Shown here: one piece after another, positions 33,691 through 45,455 of the stretch
How positions within the stretch are numbered: position 1 is the first letter of the stretch
Layout: every line of letters begins with the position of its first letter
Assembly: GCF_000801105.2 (NCBI RefSeq)
Contig: NC_079515.1
Location: 8,184,001 to 8,248,000 of the forward strand
From: Raphanus sativus
Lineage: Eukaryota > Streptophyta > Magnoliopsida > Brassicales > Brassicaceae
Direction of reading: 5' to 3'
Length of the DNA: 64,000 nt
Position numbers and translations under genes: made by a program
The notes under the pieces: generated by a model
Told to the model about the DNA's origin: nothing
What the model saw: only the letters and a program-made list of their open reading frames with translations
Databases searched by the model: none

Positions 33691-35105
33691 CAGCTGTTTT
33701 CTCCTTTTGGTTTGGGTTTTGGCGGCTGGATCTTGTAGTCTCCGCTTTCGATCGAGGAGAGGAACTGGGCGTAGAGAGATTTGCACTCGGTCGTGTCGTG
33801 TCCCTTCACGTCGTGATACTTGCAATGCTTCGTGAGATCGATGGGAGTTCTGGTCGGTCCTGGAGCCGAATCGACTTTAGCCACGACACCAGCACTAGGG
33901 GTACTGGGGGACGCATCTGGAGAGTCGGTCTCTCGCTGATAAACATTCCACTTTTTATCGTGCATGACCATGGTTGAGACAGGGGCATTGTTCTCGTCCA
34001 CGACGTAGAGGAGACCTCCTTTTTTGCCGCCGTTATCAGCTGGCGCGTGCTGGCGTGGCTCTGGCCGAGCTCCTGAACTTTTGGCTGCAACCGGCTTGGC
34101 AGCGTTCTGTTTCCGAATTATTGCCTTGGTGTCTTCTTCCATTCGGATGAAATTGTGAGACCGGGCAATAGCATCGGGGAGCGAAGTCGTGGGGTTGGAA
34201 TACAGGTCTTTACGAAACTTCGAGTTGACGAGGAGAGTGTTCATCAAAGCGTCGATAGCAATGTGATCAGGGACGTCGACTCGGGAAACGATCGTTTTGA
34301 ACTTTTCCATGTAGTCCTTAAGGCTTTGGTCTTTTGTTTGCGCCATATTCCACAGGCTGGAAGCGGTTGCTGCTCGCTTGGTAAACATGATGTAAGTCTT
34401 GAGGAAAACGGCTGATAGGTCTCGGAAACTGCGAATCGAGTTCTCGCTGAGCTGTGAGAACCAGGTTAGCGCTTGCTCGTTGAGTGTTTCGACGAAGAGC
34501 TGACAGTATCCTGCGTCCTTCTCTTCGTCGGAAAGGCGAGCTCTGGCCATAGCTATGTTGAAGGCTGTCAGGTGTTCGACGGGGTCGCCTCCGGGTTTGT
34601 ACTCGGGAAGACGGAGCTTTTCTATCTTACGGAGCTGGACCCTGGTTAGCTCGCTAGCGAAGGGCGAGCGCGAAGTAGAGGCGATGACGCTGTCGATCTG
34701 AGGGGCTGCGCTCGTCGCTTGGTGAATCTGCGAGCTCATTTGCTGAAGGCTGAGTTTGAGCTCGGCGATCTCGCGAATCGTCGTCGGATCTGCAGTCGTC
34801 GGAGTAGGGTGTGCGGCGGGAGGACCGTTAGGGTCAGATTCGTCCACAGCGCGGTCTTCTGCCGGCGTCGGAGGGAAGAGATGCCGGCAGACGGGCTGGG
34901 AACGGTTCGTCGGTCATGCGGGAGCAGTGAGGGCAGCCACGAGAGCAGCGAGCTGCTCATTCGTCGTTTTCTGGACTTCTTCTTGATGCGCGAGGCGAGC
35001 CATCACGGAGCTCATGAAGTCCGACGAGAGAAGAGGAGGAGGAGGCGGAGGCGTAAGCTCGGTCGCTTCGCCGGAAGAGCCGGGGTTCGAGTCACCAATC
35101 GTCAT
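33640..35105 (-). pseudogene. Gypsy gag with one in-frame stop
   Basis: Starts ATG at 35105 (MTIGDSNPGS), 44 bp inside the 5' LTR. TGA at 34914-34916 is in frame with the rest of gag. The capsid-like retrotransposon gag domain follows (KLRLPEYKPGGDPVEHL, WFSQLSENSIRSF). A CKYHDVKGHDTTEC cysteine-histidine motif stands where a zinc knuckle is expected, and the C-terminus is Lys/Asp-rich. Gag forms the particle that packages the RNA. The stop could be a C-to-T change at a methylated site; this is inference. Confidence 0.85.
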
Positions 35106-35129
35106 ACTAGGCTAAGAAACGTTACTCTG

Positions 35130-35151
35130 ATCAGCCCCACGGTGGGCGCCA
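35130..35151 (-). other. Primer-binding site of the Gypsy element
   Basis: On the minus strand TGGCGCCCACCGTGGGGC begins two bases after the end of the 5' LTR. A TGG start matches the CCA end of a tRNA. The priming tRNA was not identified. Confidence 0.7.
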
Positions 35152-35153
35152 AT

Positions 35154-35658
35154 TGTTTAAGGTGAGTTTGGTCAATAGAAAGTAAAAGAACTCAAGAGTG
35201 GGTGAACAGAGACGTTTTATTAGAGTCGGAATAACGAGGGTACAAGAGTAAGAAAGCCGGCTAGTCGATGCTCGGTGAGATCCTAGCCGGAAGTACAAGA
35301 GAGCGGCGAGATACAAAGAGAATAAAGGAAACCCTAATCTAGCCGCAAGTCTGTCTGTCTGTGTAGTGATACCATTCCTTCTTGTCCTCAACTCCTTATA
35401 TAGTCTCCTAGGTCGGTTAGTCTCGACCTAATTCGCTTCCCTTTGGTCATGGGCTTTTCGATATACAGGCCCAATCGGGATGACTGCTCGGCCCGAGCTG
35501 TTTGGTTGCTCGCTTCGGCTGCTCGTCCTCTAGCTAAAGTAGTCCCGAGCCGAGTCGGGGTCAGTCGAGGAGCCGACGCCGAGCCGACCGCTCCTCCTTG
35601 ATGGTAATGGGCCTCCTGTTCGCTGGGCCTTGTGGGTGGTGACAATCCATCCCCAACA
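35154..35658 (-). repeat. 5' LTR of the Gypsy element, 505 bp
   Basis: Complete LTR bounded by TG/CA dinucleotides in element orientation. A TATATAAGG promoter box lies at about 35394-35402 on the minus strand. The end next to 35659 abuts F-box coding sequence directly. Confidence 0.9.
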
Positions 35659-35822
35659 GACTGCTTTGCTGCTTTATCCAAGTGCTTACTTGCAAACTGC
35701 TTATCGTTGAATAAACTGTTCCAACGTTTGCAAGAAGATCGTAGACGTTTCAGAGATATGGCTGGGACGCGACAGAGTATCTCTTCTATTAATTCTCCTG
35801 GAAGATCCGACATCATGGTCAT
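35659..35822 (-). pseudogene. F-box gene, N-terminal F-box half
   Basis: Starts ATG at 35822 and reads [20 protein letters not shown], then [16 protein letters not shown] and KHLDKAAKQ, a typical F-box that would bind SKP1/ASK adaptors. After 55 codons it runs into the LTR. It is on the same strand as, and in order with, the FBA half at 23535-24379, so the two were one gene before the Gypsy insertion. Confidence 0.88.
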
Positions 35823-37849
35823 TGTGATTTCTCAAAGAAAGAGAGTGTCGGTGGCCTGGACTTATTGTTTAGGGTTTTCGTATATGTACCCGAACCAAAC
35901 TATTTCGTTTATTTGGAGTCATAAATCTTCTTTTTTTTCTTTCTTTTAATGAATTTTTATTCACATCAAAAACCATTGTCACAAGCAATCTTTATAATAA
36001 GATGGTTAATTACACATGCACCTTTACTGCTGTAAAAATATTACATACAACTACTATTATCAAAATTGATTTTCCTTTTTATTTAATAATTTATTTTAAT
36101 TAGAAATATCCTTTTCTATTTTTCCAAATTACATATATAGTTAAAAAATTATCAATTTTTAAAACGAATTTTAAAGAAGAAAATATCATTATATATAATG
36201 TGATTTCATAGAAAGGAAAATTAAGAAAATAATCTTGATATTAATAAAAATCATATTTCCTCTAAAATATAATCTTAAGAAACATAAAATAAAATTTAGA
36301 AGTAATAAAACTATTTTGTTATATCTATTATTTTTAGATAATTACCGAAAATAAAAAAACTTAAACCAAGATATCTTTGTTGGACAATAATATTTTATAA
36401 TGAGTATTATCGAGATATTTATTCAATTTTTAATCTTTAGTTAACTAAAGGTTTTTTTATAGTTATTCCGAAAATCAAAAAGTAAAATAAAGATATTTTG
36501 TTTTCACAGTTATGCCTTATTTATTTTTATACATATAAATTATGGGATGCTTCAAACTATAAGAATAAATAAAAATAAAAAATTAACTAATTATTAAAAT
36601 ATAACTGTTTTGTAAAATATATATGCGCAAATTTTCAAAATCTTATTGTTATCTTTATATATGTACTTCTGAATCGATCAGTACCTTAGTTTTTGTTAGA
36701 TTTTAAAAACAATTTATATAATGTTAGATATAATCTTACTAAAATAATTTACATATCTAAAAACAACCAATCTAAATGTAAATAACAAAATTAATCAAAG
36801 TTAATTTATTTAGAGCAGAAAAATATTATGATTGAATTCCGAGAAATTAATGCTATCTAACATACTCAAGTGATAATCAAATTAATTAGATATTACATAT
36901 CCAAAATCACATTTTTAATTAGAACAGTATAAGATTATTAATATAAATTACTAATCAATTATTGTAATATATGTATTTTATAAATATTTTTATGCGTGCA
37001 TGAGCACAGAAAAACACTAAGTATTGCTATTGGTTGCAAAAGAATTTTAAATAAAAAACTGAGAGACTACTCTGAAAAACTAAAGAAATCTGTTCAATGC
37101 CTTGCAAACCAGATTGCCGTGGGTTTTTTCATGCTTTCTTTCCCTCTTATAGATGAAATCATGTTCCTAACAAGCTTATCAAGATTGTTGTTAGTGGAAA
37201 CTGTCCTACTCGACAAGAGTTGCACTCAAAAGTTTATTTGACCAAAACAAAATCTTCTTTTTGCCATTAAAAACCAGGTCCAGTTTTTGTTAGAAGAAAA
37301 TATTGTATTGTACTTGAATCGGTAAAACTAGGGAAACTCGGGTATCCAGCGACCCAGAAATAATTTGAGTCAGCCGGTTTCTTATTTAAATATTCGTCCG
37401 TCGTTTTATAGGTTGACTTAGTGACTTTCTAGTCTACGCATGCGGTTATTACCCGAACTAACTAGAAAACAAACCAAAAAGTTTGGTTTTTGGTTAGAAG
37501 ATTTAGTTCAGCTCGGTAACTAAAAAATTGGTTTCCGGTTCTTGGTTCGGTAATCGGCTAGTTCCGTTTTCTAAAAAACGAATAATACCAATATTAAGCA
37601 AAATACTCTAAACCGAACTAACCAAGTCCAAACCGAAATACCTCAACTAACTGAATAACCAATTTTCAAAATTTATTCAATTCGAACCAAAATTTAACAT
37701 CTAACCGTAAAACCAAAGTTCGATTGAAATTTAAAAACCAAACTAACCAAAAACCGAACCAAATTTCTTTTTGGTTCACTACTGTGAGATTTCAACCGTT
37801 CAGAACTAAACCTGCATGCCTACTTAGTTTTTAGAAAAAGTCAAAAGCA
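35823..37849. other. AT-rich intergenic DNA
   Basis: Includes the promoter of the former F-box gene (35823-36000). From 37470 to 37780 it has AACCGAAC/GTTCGGTT-type low-complexity repeats in both orientations. A weakly gene-like patch near 37070-37240 was not recognised. No supported gene. Confidence 0.5.
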
Positions 37850-39007
37850 ACGAGAATGTCTTTTAAAACTGAACTCTAGAGATGTTGTTGATTGGGTTCC
37901 ATCTTCCTCTTATGATAAGCTCGCTTGGCTCCCCGATAAGACTGGAAATTATAATACACGATCAGGCTACAGTGTTGGAATGGCTACTGCAATTTCTGAT
38001 ACTGCTCTGCAAGTTCCCCCTCTCGACTGGATGAAGAATATTTGGAATGTTCATACTGCTCCTAAGCTTAAGGATTTTCTATGGAAGCTGGCCCGTAAAG
38101 CTATTCCAGTCAGCGAGAACCTAGCTACAAGAGGAATCACTTCATTCCCTTGTAAATCGTGTAATGGTGTTGAAGATGATCTGCATGTTTTTCTTCACTG
38201 CCCTGTGGCTATACAGGTATGGAATCTGATCCCGATGGAGGCCGCACCCTCAACACTCATACCATCTATTCACTTGCTTATCTCATCACTCCTCTCGGCT
38301 CGTAATCTCCCCCCTCTTGGTGTATTTATACCATTGTGGCCTTGGGTTCTTTGGAACCTATGGAAGGCTAGAAACAAATGCTGTTTCGAAAACCACATAT
38401 TCTCTGCGATAGAGATTGCTACCAAATCCATCCGTGATGCTCTTGAATGGCAGAATGCGCAAGCGAAGAGCCTGATTGTCCCAGAGGCATCTGTTAGCTT
38501 AGGCCGAAATGTCTCAGTTCTACCTCCACCTACTGATCTTTCAGGAGCTATTTGTCATGTGGATGCGGCTTGGAATAGTTTGACAGGTACATGCGGGTTG
38601 GCTTGTCTCTATGACGGTTCCTCCGTGGAACGACTCCCTCGAGTGTCTGAATCTCGGACGCTCGTTTCTTCTGCGCTAATGGCTGAAGCGTTAGCGGTTC
38701 GTTTGGCGGTCATGACGGCTGCGTTTTCAAACATTAAATCCCTAGTAGTTCTATCTGATTCTCTCACCCTCATCAAGCTGTTGAAGGAGAAGGATTCGAG
38801 ACCAGGATTGTATGGCATTTTGTTTGATATCTATCACTTTAGTTCCTACTTTGATGTTCTTTCTTTCTCTTTTATCCCTAGGTTACAAAACTGTGATGCT
38901 GATTTACTAGCTAAATCAGCTCTGTCTGTTGCGCTTTGTTCTCCCCCTGCTGTGGGAGTGTAAGACTCTTCTAGTTGAAAGAATTTCAGGTTTCTCAAAA
39001 AAAAAAA
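37850..39007 (+). pseudogene. 5'-truncated LINE: zinc-binding RT tail and RNase H, with poly(A)
   Basis: An open frame from about 37860 reads DWVPSSSYDKLAWLPDKTGN, then the zf-RVT domain (FLWKLARKAIPVSENLATRG, CKSCNGVEDDLHVFLHCP) and an RVT_3-type RNase H (CHVDAAWNS, AEALAVRLAV, LSDSLTLIKLL, DADLLAKSA), ending at 38963. An A-run at 38997-39007 follows, as in non-LTR retrotransposons. Endonuclease and most of the RT are missing, the usual result of incomplete reverse transcription. Clear target duplications were not found. The frame is intact, suggesting limited age or chance. Confidence 0.82.
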
Positions 39008-39559
39008 GATAATGCCTATGTTGTGTATTTTAATTTGAAAGATTCTAATTCTAGGTTCCTAGTGCCAAACTAACATTCATACAAAATTATTATTTAAATT
39101 GAAATTTCTAAAGGTGTATTCAGTTTAGAGTTTTAAAATGAATTTATTTTTAATAACTATTTATATGATTTTACATGAATTGGGGAGTTTAATATGATTT
39201 TAATGAAATACATAGATTCGTTAATTAAGTCTGTGATTGGTTAATGTCAGAGTAAAATGGTAGAAAATGAAATGAGAAAGAGAAGAAATATTTTTAAAAA
39301 AAATGGAGTAAAACGTTATACTTGTTTAAAGTGAAGTAATAATTTACTCTACATACCTTCATTTTTGGAGTAAATTGGTGGAAAACTTATTTCACATGAT
39401 TGGCAGAAAAGGTGAAAATGAGAGTAAAATTTGAATTGAGAGTAAATATTTACTCTGATATGTATATACCGTCACATCCTAATTATTCCAAAGACAAGAC
39501 CACTTGTTAATGAAATTTCTGCTCAAATGACATGACCAAGATAGATAAAGAAACCCTCC
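39008..39559. other. AT-rich spacer
   Basis: No gene. It contains loosely repeated AGTAAAAT/ATTTACTCT segments in both orientations (about 39250-39460), possibly a decayed MITE. Confidence 0.4.
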
Positions 39560-39775
39560 CTCCCTCCAAGCTTGGAAAATAATCAAGAACTGGCCAGTGA
39601 TCCGAATGTAGCGACTCCAAAATCAATTAGTTTGACTTAATTATCCTTCCCAACTCTTTGATCCGAATGGAACCAACTCTTTAATCTCGGTATTGCAGTC
39701 CAACATACATTTCTCGCAACATAAGCCGACTTTTTTCTTCTTGTCGACCAAAAAACAACTAAAAGTAATCCAACA
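39560..39775 (-). pseudogene. Relic of a second F-box (FBA) gene, 3' end only
   Basis: Minus-strand DNA matches the 3' end of the FBA gene at 23535: AACTTGG/AGCTTGGAAAATAATCAAGAA, AAATTAATTAGTTTGA and the segment encoding SCFLVDKKKKSA. The matching 3' flank (GACCAAGATAGAT) is also present. Stops and indels break the frame, and only the last ~70 codons are recognisable. It points to a former tandem F-box pair. Confidence 0.65.
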
Positions 39776-40092
39776 TATCAATTATTTTTTGGTTGATTTT
39801 ATTATATCTATTAAATGAATTATCTAATTTAAAACTTTTACTTTTAAATATTTTTGACTAATTTTATATTAGTTTATAATTATTAATCTAATAAACAAAT
39901 TTAACTACTTTTAAAGATAATAACTACTAGGTCTTTTCCTACCCTGTGTGCAGTAAAAAAATTTTCAAAAATTTAATTTATATTTAAAAATAAAGTCTAT
40001 TATTATTTTTACCAATATTTAAATGTATATTTGATTTAGTTAAATATTAAATTAAGATAAAATGATTTTTTATTTAAAAATGTATTGAAGAA

Positions 40093-40125
<33 letters not shown>

Positions 40126-40596
40126 TTAAATTATAATCTTAGATAGTATTTTCTATCTCTATTTATTGTTTAAATATATTAAATCAATTTTTAAAAACTA
40201 AAAATGATATAAAATCGTATAATTATCAAAAATTTAAACTAAACAATATTTATAAAATTTGTAGATATATAAGAAACTAATGATTTTATGGTTAGAAATT
40301 TTTTTAAAAAAAATTGTAGCAGTTTTTGAAAGAAATCGAAATCGAAATCAATTTGTAACGTGAGATATTTGTTGACTGGGTTCCAACTTCCTTCCTTCAA
40401 ACAAGAAATCGAAATCAATTTGTAAATTATAATCCTTCAAGTCTTTTACTAGACTCCATTCAAATTATCATCAAGCCGGTTCAACTGTTTGGTTAAGGAA
40501 ATTAGAGAACAGCTACCGGTTTACAGAAACCACACACACAAAAAAAAAAAAAACTCTAAAACAGCTTTCCGTGCCTTAAAACCCACAAAACCCTAA
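39776..40596. other. AT-rich spacer and promoter of the pseudouridine synthase gene
   Basis: Contains a (TA)n tract at about 40093-40125. AAACCCTAA (telo-box) abuts the start codon at 40588-40596, a motif common in genes for RNA modification and translation. No other feature seen. Confidence 0.45.
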
Positions 40597-42917
40597 ATGG
40601 CCAATTGGAGAATTGCGACCGCGACCCTCCGTCGCCATCTCCGATCCCCACCGCCTACTATATCTGCCGCCTACAGAGATCCGATCAGAGCCTTGTATTC
40701 GGCTAATCAGCTTCGAAGCTACAGTTCAGCTCTCGCCGATGATGACGATGATGATCGGAGAGGGAAATGGCTAACTCTGCCTCCTTTCTCTCCCACCATA
40801 GACGCCGCCGCGGTAGGAAAGGAGCTCTCTTTCGACGGAGACTCCGTCGCCAAAGGCTCAACGACGGCGCTGAGGTGGATTCTTCGTTGCCGTCCCGACC
40901 TACCTAGAAACCTCGTACAGAAACTCTTTCGTTTAAGACAGGTCCGTGTCTCTCTTCAGCTAAAGATTGTGTTTTTTTTTTTGGAGATTGAATGATAAGA
41001 GATTTGTAAAATGTGATTCAGGTTAGAAGAGAAGTGCCTTTGAGTTGTGACGGTGATGAACTGCAAAGAAGCCAACTTAAAAGGGTAAATTAGCTCTTCT
41101 TTCCTCTTTTGGTTAGGACAAGAACTGTTTTTTTTTTTTTTTTTTAAGAAGCTGATGTTGTCTTGATGGTATTGATATTGATCGAAGGTGGCAGCCAAGG
41201 AGTCATTGAATGTAGGAGATAGAATTTACCTTCCTTTGTCTGTAGGCAATGATGCGCCGCCGCCTGCTAAGAAAGAACGCTTTCGTTGCAGTGAAGAAGA
41301 GCGCAAATTCGTTTGCAGTTTAGTGTTGTACAAGGTTCTTTTTAAAACTCTCTATACACTTGGTTTGGTATCTTCTTTTAAAAGAAAAATTATATAGATT
41401 GGTAGATTTTAACTGTGAATTAATTTGCTAGGATCCAGCCATTATTGTCTTGAATAAACCTCATGGTATGGCTGTTCAAGTAAGTCATGTATACTTCTTC
41501 ATGCTTTCTGATGATTCATCGTGTTCTTTGGAGCTTGTGAAAGCTAATAGACGTTTGCTATTAAACAGGGAGGGACTGGGGTCAAAACCAGCATCGATGA
41601 ACTCGCTGCCACTTGCTTGACTTTTGATAAGTCAGAATCTCCCCGGCTGGTTAGTAGCAAATCAGGGCTTTCTTTTAAAGTCCTAGTATATACGGAAGAA
41701 GTTTATGAAACTCTTGGCTTATGCAAGAATGGTGGTGTATGTATTTAGGTGCACAGACTCGACAGAGACTGTAGTGGACTTTTGGTGTTGGGAAGAACAC
41801 AAACGGCTGCGACACTTCTTCATTCTATATTCCGCGAGAAAACATCTGGTGCATCTGCATATGTAACTCCTCTCTGCTTTCTCTCACAAGTTTTTCTTAC
41901 TGAGAAATCCACATTGATTTTCTCTTTCGGTGTTAATGGCTTTAGGGTGTCAAAAAGAACATAAAAACCTTGAAAAGGAAATATCTGGCACTCGTGATCG
42001 GGTGTCCAAGACGTCAAAGGGGACAGATCTCAGCGCCACTCAGAAAGGTGAGTTTACACTCTGTTTTCAGCTATCATAAAGTTTCACCCGTCTGAGTTTT
42101 GTCCACTTTGGTTCGCTCTAAGAGATGGTTTGGTCTGTCTGTGTACATTAAATCCATTGCTTATTTGTTTTGTTTTACTGGAGTAAAATTATTTACTAAA
42201 ACATATGTGGATTGCCTGCCTGTGTAGGTTGTTGTGGATGATGGAAAATCTGATCGTATCACAGTTGATGACAACGGAGAACTTGTTTCTACTCAGCATG
42301 CTATCACTGAGTACCGAGTGGTCGAATCTTCACCACATGGTTAGTGTAATACATGACTTTTGTATCGTTTCAGCTAAACTTAGAATCAAATGGTTTGGCC
42401 TTGATTTTTAAGCACATTGTTGCTTTTATAGGATACACATGGCTGGAGCTTCGTCCTTTAACCGGCAGAAAACATCAGGTCTCTTAAAAAACATTCAGTT
42501 TCTCAAGTTTCACTCTGATTCTGCTCTCTTAAAAATAATCTTCTTCCGTTGCAACAGCTCCGTGTACACTGCGCAGAAGTTCTAGGAACACCGATACTCG
42601 GGGACTACAAATACGGTTGGCAAGCTCATAAAACCAGGGAACCTTTTGTCTCTTCAGAAAACACCCCGACCAAGCCATCATCTTCGTCTCCTTTTGGCCT
42701 GGATATGGAAGGTGGAGATGTATCTTCGAAACAGCCACACCTTCATCTCCATTCTAAGCAAATTGATCTGCCAAACATCTATCAGCTCTTGGAGAAACTG
42801 CATGTTTCTTCAGATTCTGATATCTCTGATATCGATAGCCTTAAGTTCGATGCTCCGTTGCCTACTCATATGCAGCTAAGCTTCAACTTGTTGAAATCTA
42901 GAGTCGAAACTTGTTAG
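40597..42917 (+). CDS. RNA pseudouridine synthase (RluA family), likely mitochondrial
   Basis: Ten exons read from GT-AG sites and frame: 40597-40941, 41022-41084, 41188-41334, 41432-41479, 41569-41649, 41749-41862, 41946-42047, 42228-42339, 42432-42478 and 42558-42917, giving 472 residues. An N-terminal Arg/Ser-rich, acid-poor stretch ([19 protein letters not shown]) looks like a mitochondrial presequence. An S4-like region follows ([20 protein letters not shown]). Then come the catalytic motif [15 protein letters not shown], with Asp about residue 233, and the [14 protein letters not shown] motif. The enzyme isomerises uridine to pseudouridine in structured RNA; the target RNA is unknown. 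It matches Arabidopsis At3g19440 in position and family. All exon lengths sum to an open frame, so it is probably functional. Confidence 0.93.
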
Positions 42918-44196
42918 ATTTGTTATCAGTTGTTTCATTTTTTTGTAACCAAAGCTTTATAGTACGTGCTTTGTGTCCCTTTTGGACCTGAATCACTCTC
43001 ATACCAAGATAAATGATTATTTTCACACATATTAATGTTTTTTATTATCAAAATAGATTCGGTTTCCTTTGACTCCAGATGAACACTTTTATAGTCTACT
43101 GGTATAGATACTTTGGTTAGGTTAGTTTGTTATTAATCTAATAAAATATAATTAAACTAGTATGATATCATTGTTTAGATAATATTAAGTTGTTCACCAA
43201 AAAATAATCTGTTTTACCTCTGGAAAACGAAAGGGGGTGACGCTATGAATATAAAATACCAGTAGTTATACCTAACCTAACAAAGACTGGCTAGTTTTTT
43301 ATACTATTTTTATATTAATTTTGATTGAAAAATGTAAAGAATAATTGTGGATTACCCTGTCTAAAAAACTGTTCGATGACGTGGCGTTATCTGATTGAAC
43401 GAGCCTAAGAACAAAAGAGTAGCGTCGAATCTTTCACCAACCTCACTTTTGTAGTACCTACTCCATCCTTGATCAAACGCCCCTTTCCAGTGATACAATC
43501 GATGTTTGCTCTATTATTTCTTTTATTTTATTTAGTCATTTAAAATACTTTTAACTAATTGAAAAATACTTACGTCTTAATTCCACAAAAGTTAATACTT
43601 TCGATCGATTTTTATATAATAAATTTAAACTGCAACAACAATTTTATTTTTAGTAAATCTGTAAGACAATCCAGCAATTAAAACTCTGTAAATAAGTTGT
43701 ATGGTCTGTTTGACAGTTTGATTAAAGTAAGATCTATCTTTGAATAAGATTAGAAATGCAAACATGTGTCCAGCCACGCCACCAAAAAGCTAATAGAGTT
43801 GTGTTTTATTGCATAAGGAAAAAAGAATATCCACCTAAACTTATGGTGTCATATTTCTTTCTCATTGAGTTTTTATTTATTTAATGTAACTTTCTCATTT
43901 AGTTTATATTTGTTTCTATATATATATATTTATATATGCATGTCCAAATTTTGTTATGCTGCTTATATCTATGTTTTCCTCTCAACAACTATTGTGGTCC
44001 AGATTTTATTTACATCTATATCCACTAATGTAATTTTATTCTTAATGGAAGATATTAAAAAGATTGTATTTTGATTTCTTTCTTGGTTTGAAATTAAACT
44101 AATTTACTCCTTTTATTTTGGTTTGGTTTTATAAAAGAAAAATATCAAAACTAAAAACCAGATTTCTTCCATTTGGTTTGATTATCTCCGTTCTTA
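42918..44196. other. Intergenic: 3' UTR of the synthase gene and distal CAD upstream region
   Basis: The first ~120 bp should be 3' UTR. The rest is AT-rich. A cluster of AC-like elements at 43270-43462 is listed separately. No gene. Confidence 0.5.
43270..43462 (+). promoter_or_regulatory. Cluster of AC elements upstream of the CAD gene
   Basis: ACCTAAC occurs twice with overlap (43270-43276 and 43275-43281), ACCAACC at 43436-43442, and the near-match ACCTACT at 43456-43462. AC elements are the known binding sites of MYB regulators of lignin genes such as CAD. The cluster is about 2 kb before the CAD start codon, but only about 1.1 kb if the 902-bp insertion is removed. Function is inferred. 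Confidence 0.4.
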
Positions 44197-45098
44197 GGCC
44201 TCGATTGGTACAGAAGAAGCAGTAGCAGAATGCTGTAGAAGCAGTATGCTGAAGAAGCTGTATGCTTTCACTAAAATTTTTAATAAAGTGATTGGTAGAG
44301 CAGTAGCATTATACAATTTTAAAATTATCATAAAAGTTAGTATATAATATATTTATTTTAAAATAATATATATTAAATTTTAATATATATTAATAATATA
44401 TTTGTTATTAAAAATAATGAATCTTATTTAATTTTATAAATTAAATTAATTTTTAAATGTGAAATTGTGTTGTTTAAAAAATAAAAAAAAACTATTTAAA
44501 AATAAAATTTATTTTTGGAAAAAATAATTTTGATAATATTAAATAAAATAAATAAATTTTAAAAATTAATTTATATAAAAATTATCATTATTTATTTATT
44601 GGTTGAGAAATAAATGATCCATATATAATATTATCATAAAAAATAATCTATGACATATAATTTATTTATTTATAAATATAAATGTGTTTATTTTATAATA
44701 TATAAATATATATTATTTTTTGTATTTTATTAAAAATAATGAATGATATGTGTAATTATATAAATTTTATTGTATTTTAAATGTGAAATATTGTTATTTA
44801 AAAAAAATAAAATAATTAATCACAAATTTTAGTTTTTTTAAATATAAATTTATTTTTGATTATAAGCATATTTTTTATATTATTAAACACACATAATTTA
44901 ATTACATATAATTATTTTTGAATATATATAAATTCAAAATGCAAATGTTCTTTCAAAAGCTTCATATGAGAGCATTGAGCAAAAAGCATTTGGAGAGCAT
45001 TAGCATCTTATAAATGCTTTTCTAAATGCTTTTGTGATCAATGTTGATTGGATAATAAAGAGCATAATGCTAATGCTAATGCTCTGCCAATCAAACCC
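44197..45098. mobile_element. 902-bp TIR element (PIF/Harbinger-like MITE) upstream of CAD
   Basis: The ends are GGCCTCGATTGGTA on the left and, reverse-complemented, GGGTTTGATTGGCA on the right (10 of 14 match), flanked by TTA on both sides (44194-44196 and 45099-45101). Subterminal GCAGTAGCA / GCATTAGCA repeats occur at both ends, and a second internal copy of GATTGGTAGAGCAGTAGC is seen near 44290. The interior is extremely AT-rich and non-coding. A 3-bp TTA duplication suits PIF/Harbinger. The imperfect TIRs suggest some age. Confidence 0.6.
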
Positions 45099-45455
45099 TT
45101 ACTCATCACTCTCGAGTTATAAATTTGTATTGTATATAAGTAGTTTGGTTGTACCACTGGTCCGAAAAAAAAATAAGAGGTTTGGTTGGTCGAGCTTACT
45201 GATTTTTTTTTTTTGCCAACGATTAAAAAAGGCATGCACACCAAAAATCAAATAATATCCGTATTTTACTATTCCTTTTTGTTATTATTGAACAACTGTT
45301 TTATCTCCCCCATTTACTTTGTACTTTATATACATATGCCAATACGTGCCTTTTGTAGTCCGTCGATACATCTCACAAAACAGTTTTCTCTGCAAGACTA
45401 GTATAAACAACAACCACAAAAAAAAAGTCAGAGAAACCAAGAAAGAACTAGAAAA
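45099..45455 (+). promoter_or_regulatory. CAD core promoter and 5' UTR
   Basis: TTTATATACA at about 45326-45335 is a plausible TATA box 120-130 bp before the ATG at 45456, giving a leader of about 90-100 bp rich in A. No AC element is seen in this proximal segment. Confidence 0.5.

Larger units (their letters stand above)
24480..35658 (-). mobile_element. Ty3/Gypsy LTR retrotransposon, Tat lineage
   Basis: In minus-strand order: 5' LTR 35154-35658, primer-binding site, gag, protease-reverse transcriptase, RNase H, second RNase H, integrase, then a ~4-kb region with an oppositely oriented gene, a purine tract (AGGGGGGA on the minus strand near 24601-24608) and the 3' LTR. The LTR starts TGTTGGGG and ends TAAACA in element orientation. 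Pol order (integrase after RNase H) makes it Gypsy. The dual RNase H and the extra antisense gene place it in the Tat group. Coding damage: one in-frame stop in gag and two frame changes in pol. It sits inside an F-box gene. Target duplication cannot be read because of the gap. Confidence 0.9.

Noticed and set aside
29201..34847. Many 60-190 codon plus-strand frames across gag-pol and integrase
   Set aside because: Shadows of the GC-rich minus-strand coding regions; no motifs, starts or splice signals of their own.
37790..39030. ATGCCTA on both sides of the LINE as a target duplication
   Set aside because: Only 7 bp match and positions relative to the truncation point are unclear.
40370..40410. 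GTTGACTGGGTTCCAACTTCC resembling the LINE segment at 37880
   Set aside because: About 30 bp of similarity is too short to call a second LINE copy.
43865..45401. Short hydrophobic frames upstream of CAD
   Set aside because: AT-rich DNA in the spacer, the transposon and the CAD leader; no conserved motifs.
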